A stretch of DNA of 64,000 nucleotides, from assembly GCF_900114345.1 (NCBI RefSeq), contig NZ_FOZJ01000002.1:62001-126000 (forward strand). Direction: 5' to 3'. The notes below the pieces were generated by a model that saw only the letters and a program-made list of their open reading frames with translations, had not been told where the DNA came from and did no database searches. This DNA is from Microbacterium sp. cf046. Lineage in GTDB: Bacteria; Actinomycetota; Actinomycetes; Actinomycetales; Microbacteriaceae. The first letter of the stretch is position 1, and each line of letters opens with the position of its first letter. This document shows positions 60,081-64,000 of this stretch, piece after piece. The position numbers were made by a program, and so were the translations under genes.

Positions 60081-61019
60081 TCAATCCTCGCGCAGGTGCT
60101 CGTAGAGCGCGGTCGAGAGGTAGCGCTCGCCGAAGGACGGAACGACCACCACGATGTTCTTGCCGGCCGCCTCGGGACGGGCGGCGACCTGCAGGGCGGC
60201 CCAGATCGCGGCACCCGACGAGATGCCGACCAGGATGCCGTCCTTCGTGCCGACCGCGCGCGCCGTCTCGATCGCGTCGGGGAACTCGACGTCGATCACC
60301 TCGTCGATCACGCTCTGGTCGAGGATCGCCGGGACGAAGTTGGGGCCGATTCCCTGGATCTTGTGCGGACCGGGGGTGCCCTTGGTCAGCAGAGGGGAGT
60401 CGGCGGGCTCGACGGCGATGACCTTGGCGCCCGGGACGCGCTCCTTCAGCACCTGTCCGACGCCGGTGATCGTCCCGCCGGTGCCAATGCCGGCGACGAA
60501 GTAGTCGACCTTCGCATCGGTGTCGCGGATGATCTCCTCGGCGGTGGTCTTGCGGTGGATCTCCGGGTTCGCCTCGTTCTCGAACTGCTTCGCGAGCACC
60601 GCGCCGGGGATCTCCGCGACCAGCTCCTCCGCCTTGGCGACGGCGCCCTTCATGCCGCCGGCCGGGTCGGTCAGGACCAGCTCAGCGCCGTATGCCTTCA
60701 GCAGCAGCCGACGCTCGACCGACATGGACGAGGGCATCGCGAGGACGACACGATAGCCGCGTGCGGCACCGACCATCGCCAGCGCGATGCCGGTGTTGCC
60801 GCTCGTGGCCTCGACGATCGTGCCACCGGGCTGGAGGAGTCCGGATGCCTCGGCGGCATCGACGATCGCGATGCCGAGGCGGTCCTTCACGCTCGCCGCC
60901 GGATTGTAGAACTCGAGCTTGGCCAGCACGACGCCCTCGACGCCCTCCGCGACTCGGTTGAGGCGGACGAGCGGAGTGTCGCCGAATGCGGACGTGATAT
61001 CGGGGTGGATGCCGGGCAT
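60081..61019 (-). CDS. cysK: Cysteine synthase, first copy
   Basis: PLP enzyme of 312 aa, same family as its downstream neighbour. [11 protein letters not shown] holds the PLP lysine, with [10 protein letters not shown] and [13 protein letters not shown]. The sequence starts [23 protein letters not shown] has GAAAGG 6 nt upstream. It is the first gene of a cysK-cysK-cysE operon; the two cysK genes differ throughout, so this is an old duplication rather than an assembly artefact. Confidence 0.94.
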   Translation of the reverse strand: MPGIHPDITSAFGDTPLVRLNRVAEGVEGVVLAKLEFYNPAASVKDRLGIAIVDAAEASGLLQPGGTIVEATSGNTGIALAMVGAARGYRVVLAMPSSMSVERRLLLKAYGAELVLTDPAGGMKGAVAKAEELVAEIPGAVLAKQFENEANPEIHRKTTAEEIIRDTDAKVDYFVAGIGTGGTITGVGQVLKERVPGAKVIAVEPADSPLLTKGTPGPHKIQGIGPNFVPAILDQSVIDEVIDVEFPDAIETARAVGTKDGILVGISSGAAIWAALQVAARPEAAGKNIVVVVPSFGERYLSTALYEHLRED

Positions 61020-61146
61020 GTCGGGCCTTTCAACGGGTCGTCGGGTGCGGGGACAAGCCTAGGGGAGCGCTCGCGCGTGAGTCGTTGTGTGACGACGCCG
61101 CCCCGTCCGCCGGCGAAGGTCCCGGCCCGTAGGCTGGGTGCCGCTC

Positions 61147-62028
61147 ATGACTGACACCCCGCTCGATGCACCTCGCCTCGCCGATGCCCTCACCCGCGCC
61201 GCCGAGCGGTTCGCGGAGGTCGGCATCACCGATCCCGACGTCGACGCCGAGCTGCTCGCGGCTCACGTCCTGCAGGTCGGCCGAGGCGCGGTCCTCGCGG
61301 CCGCGATCCGTGGCGATGTCCTCGGGATGGACGACGCGCGGCGGTTCCAGGCGCTCGTGGCCCGTCGCGCGACCCGCGAGCCGCTGCAGCACCTGACCGG
61401 GACCGCACCGTTCCGGCATCTTGAGCTGCGCGTCGGCCCCGGGGTCTTCGTCCCGCGGCCGGAGACCGAGATGGTCGCCCAGCTTGCGATCGATGCGCTC
61501 TCGGCAGCGGCATCCCCGTCTCCCGTCGCCGTCGACCTCGGCACCGGCAGCGGCGCGATCGCCCTGGCGCTGGCGACCGAGGTGCCCCACGCGCGGGTGT
61601 ACGCGGCGGAGAACTCCGTCGAGGCCTACGTGTGGACCAAGGAGAACTTCGCCGCTGTCGGTGCCCCCAATGCGGAGTCGGCGTTCGTGGACCTCGAGCA
61701 GGCGTTTCCCGATCTGAACGGGACGGTCTCGGTCGTGGCGTCCAATCCGCCCTATGTCCCGGACGACGCGATCCCGCGGGATCCCGAGGTGCGCTTCTTC
61801 GACCCGCCCGCCGCCCTCTACGGAGGCGCGGACGGACTCGACGTCGTGCGCGTCGTCAGCAGGGTCGGACTGCGCCTGGCGCATCCCGGTGGCACGATCG
61901 TGATCGAGCACGGCGAGTGGCAGGGCGAGGCCGTGCGAGCCCTGCTCGCGGCCGACGGGTGGAGGGCGGCATCCACTCACGTGGACCTCACCATGCGCGA
62001 CCGCGCGACGACCGCGGTCCGCCCGTGA
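61147..62028 (+). CDS. prmC: Release factor glutamine N5-methyltransferase
   Basis: SAM-dependent enzyme of 293 aa that methylates the GGQ glutamine of release factors. N-terminal helical domain, RREPLQHLTGTAPF-type sequence (REPLQHLTGTAPFRHLEL), SAM loop VDLGTGSGAIALAL and the catalytic SNPPYVP near residue 200. TAGGCT (61130-61135) lies 11 nt before the ATG. A GTG at 61138 is a weaker alternative start. Its partner prfA lies 4.3 kb upstream. Confidence 0.95.
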   Translation: MTDTPLDAPRLADALTRAAERFAEVGITDPDVDAELLAAHVLQVGRGAVLAAAIRGDVLGMDDARRFQALVARRATREPLQHLTGTAPFRHLELRVGPGVFVPRPETEMVAQLAIDALSAAASPSPVAVDLGTGSGAIALALATEVPHARVYAAENSVEAYVWTKENFAAVGAPNAESAFVDLEQAFPDLNGTVSVVASNPPYVPDDAIPRDPEVRFFDPPAALYGGADGLDVVRVVSRVGLRLAHPGGTIVIEHGEWQGEAVRALLAADGWRAASTHVDLTMRDRATTAVRP

Positions 62029-62081
62029 GCGCCCGGCCTCGCGGCATCGACTCAGCGTCCACCAAATAGACTGAGCAGGAC

Positions 62082-62855
62082 ATGTCCTCCCTATTCGACT
62101 GCCGTGATGAGGCGCAGCTGCTCGCTGGAATGCGCCAGGCGCGTCAGGCCATCGGCCGCGGCGAGCTCGTGGTCCTGCCGACCGACACGGTCTACGGCAT
62201 CGCCGCCGATGCGTTCAGCTCCCGTGCGGTCCAGGGCCTCCTCGAGGCGAAGGGTCGCGGACGCCAGTCGCCCCCGCCGGTCCTGGTCGCCGGCGTCGCG
62301 ACCCTGCGCGCGCTCGTGGCGGAGGTGCCCGAGGCCGTCGAGCGTCTTGTGGAGGCGTTCTGGCCCGGCGGGCTCACGATCGTGCTGCCCTCGCAGCCGT
62401 CGCTGTCGTGGGATCTCGGAGACACCCACGGGACGGTCGCGGTCCGGATGCCGGCGAACAACCTCGCGCTCGAACTCCTCGAGGAGACCGGGCCGCTCGC
62501 CGTCTCGAGCGCGAATCTGACGGGAAAGCCCGCGGCGATCATGGCCACGGATGCCAAGGACATGCTCGGCGACAGCGTCGCGGTCTATCTCGACGGCGGC
62601 CCTTCGGCGACCGGCATCGCCTCGACCATCATCGACGCCACGAGCCTGGTCACCGGGGTCGCTCCACTCGTCCGCGTGCTGCGCGAGGGCGCGATCGACC
62701 GGGCGGCGCTGCGCGAGGTCATCGGAGACCTGCTCGAGCCCGATCCGGTCCGAGAGGGCGACCCGGCGGCTCCGCCCGCGGCGGTCGAGTCGGCGCCGGA
62801 GCCGGCGGAGGACGCAGCAGCGGAGAGCCCGCCGCCCGTCAGGGACGGCGCGTGA
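62082..62855 (+). CDS. L-threonylcarbamoyladenylate synthase (Sua5/YrdC/YwlC)
   Basis: Enzyme of 257 aa in tRNA t6A biosynthesis, making threonylcarbamoyl-AMP from threonine, bicarbonate and ATP. GELVVLPTDTVYGIAADAF, PVLVAG, FWPGGLTIVLP and GTVAVRMPANN followed by PLAVSSANLTGKPA are the YrdC-domain motifs. The last 45 residues are a Pro/Glu/Ala-rich tail without a recognised Sua5 domain. TAGACT (62067-62072) is 9 nt before the ATG. Stop overlaps the next start (GTGA). Confidence 0.94.
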   Translation: MSSLFDCRDEAQLLAGMRQARQAIGRGELVVLPTDTVYGIAADAFSSRAVQGLLEAKGRGRQSPPPVLVAGVATLRALVAEVPEAVERLVEAFWPGGLTIVLPSQPSLSWDLGDTHGTVAVRMPANNLALELLEETGPLAVSSANLTGKPAAIMATDAKDMLGDSVAVYLDGGPSATGIASTIIDATSLVTGVAPLVRVLREGAIDRAALREVIGDLLEPDPVREGDPAAPPAAVESAPEPAEDAAAESPPPVRDGA

Positions 62856-64000
62856 AGCAGTACGTCTTCACGATCCTGTTCACGGCCGCGGTCACTCTGG
62901 CCCTGTCGTGGGCGGTCTGGCGACTCAGCCTCAAGTACAAGCTCTATCCCGGCATCCGCGAACGCGACGTCCACAAGACCCCGACGCCGCGACTGGGCGG
63001 GATCGCGATGTTCCTCGGCGTCGTCGCCGCGTTCGCCGTGTCGTCGCAGCATCCGTACTTCGCGATCTTCTGGGTGAATCCGGCGCCGGTCTACGCGATC
63101 CTCGCGGCCACCCTGCTGATCGTCGTCGTCGGGGTCGCCGATGACCTGTGGGACCTGGACTGGATGATCAAGCTCGGCGCGCAGTTCCTCGCCGCCGGGA
63201 TCATCGCCTGGTTCGGGCAGCTCCAGATCTTCTCCCTCCCGATCGGCGGACTGATCGTCGGGTCCAGCTGGGTGAGCTTCACGCTGACGGTCTTCTCGAT
63301 CGTGGTCGTGATGAACGCCGTCAACTTCATCGACGGACTGGACGGCCTCGTTGCCGGTGTCTGCCTCATCGCGAACGTCGTCTTCTTCGCGTACTCGTAC
63401 ATCCTCGTGCGCGACACCGGCTCCAGCACGTACTTCAACCTCGCCTCCTTCATCGCGGCTGTGCTGATCGGCGCCTGCATCGGCTTCCTGCCGCTGAACT
63501 GGAGCCCGGCGAAGCTGTTCATGGGCGACTCGGGCGCGCTCATGCTCGGCCTGCTGATGGCGACGTCGGCGATCGCGATCACGGGGGCCCTCGAGCCGGC
63601 GGTGCTCGACCCCGAGGGCTTCGGTCGCTCCCAGCTGCTGGGTGCGTTCATCCCGATCCTGCTGCCGGTCGTGGTCGTGCTGCTGCCGCTGCTCGATTTC
63701 GGCCTCGCGGTGGTCAGACGCATGAGCGCGGGCAAATCGCCGTTCTCGCCTGACCGCAAGCATCTCCATCACCGGATGCTGGACATGGGCCACTCCGACC
63801 GCGATGCGGTGCTGATCTTCTACGCGTGGACGGCGGTCTTCAGCCTGGCCGTCCTGCTGATGTACATCGGCACGCGCGAGAACTGGCCGGGGCAGTACTG
63901 GATCGGCGTCGCCTTCGGCGTCGTGGGCGGCGCAGCGTGTCTCGTGGTCACCCTGCTGCCCTCCTGGAAGCGCAAGCCCGCCGTCGAGTCCCATGACGAC
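62852..64000 (+). CDS. Undecaprenyl/decaprenyl-phosphate N-acetylglucosamine-1-phosphate transferase family (3' end outside window)
   Basis: Polytopic membrane enzyme, 383 codons visible with no stop before the right edge. It begins GTG overlapping the Sua5 stop. About 10 helices; HKTPTPRLGG, VGVADDLWDLDW (DDxxD-type magnesium site), NFIDGLDGLVAG, FMGDSGALMLG and a late HLHHRML are the WecA/TagO/Rfe signatures. It transfers a sugar-1-phosphate to a polyprenyl phosphate, starting teichoic acid, arabinogalactan or other envelope polymers. In actinobacteria the ATP synthase operon usually follows. Confidence 0.94.
   Translation, partial: MKQYVFTILFTAAVTLALSWAVWRLSLKYKLYPGIRERDVHKTPTPRLGGIAMFLGVVAAFAVSSQHPYFAIFWVNPAPVYAILAATLLIVVVGVADDLWDLDWMIKLGAQFLAAGIIAWFGQLQIFSLPIGGLIVGSSWVSFTLTVFSIVVVMNAVNFIDGLDGLVAGVCLIANVVFFAYSYILVRDTGSSTYFNLASFIAAVLIGACIGFLPLNWSPAKLFMGDSGALMLGLLMATSAIAITGALEPAVLDPEGFGRSQLLGAFIPILLPVVVVLLPLLDFGLAVVRRMSAGKSPFSPDRKHLHHRMLDMGHSDRDAVLIFYAWTAVFSLAVLLMYIGTRENWPGQYWIGVAFGVVGGAACLVVTLLPSWKRKPAVESHDD

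Noticed and set aside
60081..61019. Second cysK as an assembly duplication
   Set aside because: The two copies differ throughout at protein and DNA level and have separate ribosome binding sites.

Overview
The window reads as a chromosomal segment of a high-GC actinobacterium, most likely Microbacterium or a close relative in the Microbacteriaceae. The evidence is a G+C content of roughly 70% by eye, the fused 2-oxoglutarate decarboxylase/dehydrogenase Kgd, the GuaB1-type IMPDH paralogue, DUF3097 and DUF2332 proteins, and the actinobacterial gene order argS-lysA-hom-thrC-thrB-rho-prfA-prmC-sua5-wecA. No plasmid, phage, integrase, insertion sequence, rRNA or CRISPR array is visible. Coding density is very high. 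Most genes start either within a stop/start overlap (GTGA or ATGA) or directly behind a TANNNT hexamer, which suggests many leaderless transcripts.

Layout. Bases 1-4002 hold the end of glpD, an Eis-like acetyltransferase and an amino-acid permease. 4016-9454 hold kgd and, divergently, guaB1. 9503-11957 is a leader ORF followed by two CNNM/HlyC-type transporters. 11970-17611 holds an Old Yellow Enzyme, NAD(P)HX dehydratase, a GT87-like membrane glycosyltransferase, a thiamine-binding-type protein, an MFS exporter and a Nudix hydrolase. 17620-22292 carries metX and metY separated by a DUF2332 gene and an alpha-toroid protein. 22469-25137 holds an SDR, a phosphoribosyltransferase, uracil-DNA glycosylase and a GNAT enzyme. 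25138-26599 is a protealysin-like M4 protease with its emfourin-type inhibitor. 26659-31642 is a complete five-gene peptide-type ABC importer.

31783-36364 is a mixed region: hydrolase, AhpD-like protein, phosphatase, an iron-box-controlled SIP protein, a small secreted protein, a zincin-like protein and an arginase-family protein. 36449-39288 is a TPM-domain/PspA pair that probably deals with envelope stress. 39442-43813 holds DUF3097, trmB, an MFS transporter, a CPBP membrane protein and a guanidine exporter under a guanidine-III riboswitch. 43814-44181 is the only long non-coding stretch: a candidate small RNA and tRNA-Arg(CCG). 44182-46071 holds an SGNH hydrolase and a transglutaminase-like protein.

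From 46118 to the right edge runs the conserved housekeeping block: argS, a DUF2993 protein, the aspartate-family amino-acid operon lysA-hom-thrC-thrB, rho, prfA, prmC, sua5 and the polyprenyl-phosphate sugar-phosphate transferase. It is interrupted between prfA and prmC by a DUF559 endonuclease-like gene flanked by two 61-nt hairpin repeats, a holin-4-type membrane protein, and a cysteine operon (two cysK copies plus cysE). Metabolically the window links homoserine (hom) to methionine (metX, metY) and threonine (thrB, thrC), and serine to cysteine (cysE, cysK).

The most interesting non-standard signals are the hairpin-flanked DUF559 gene, the candidate small RNA, a 17-nt element shared by the metY and MFS promoters, the leader ORFs coupled to downstream starts, and the uncharacterised small secreted protein.
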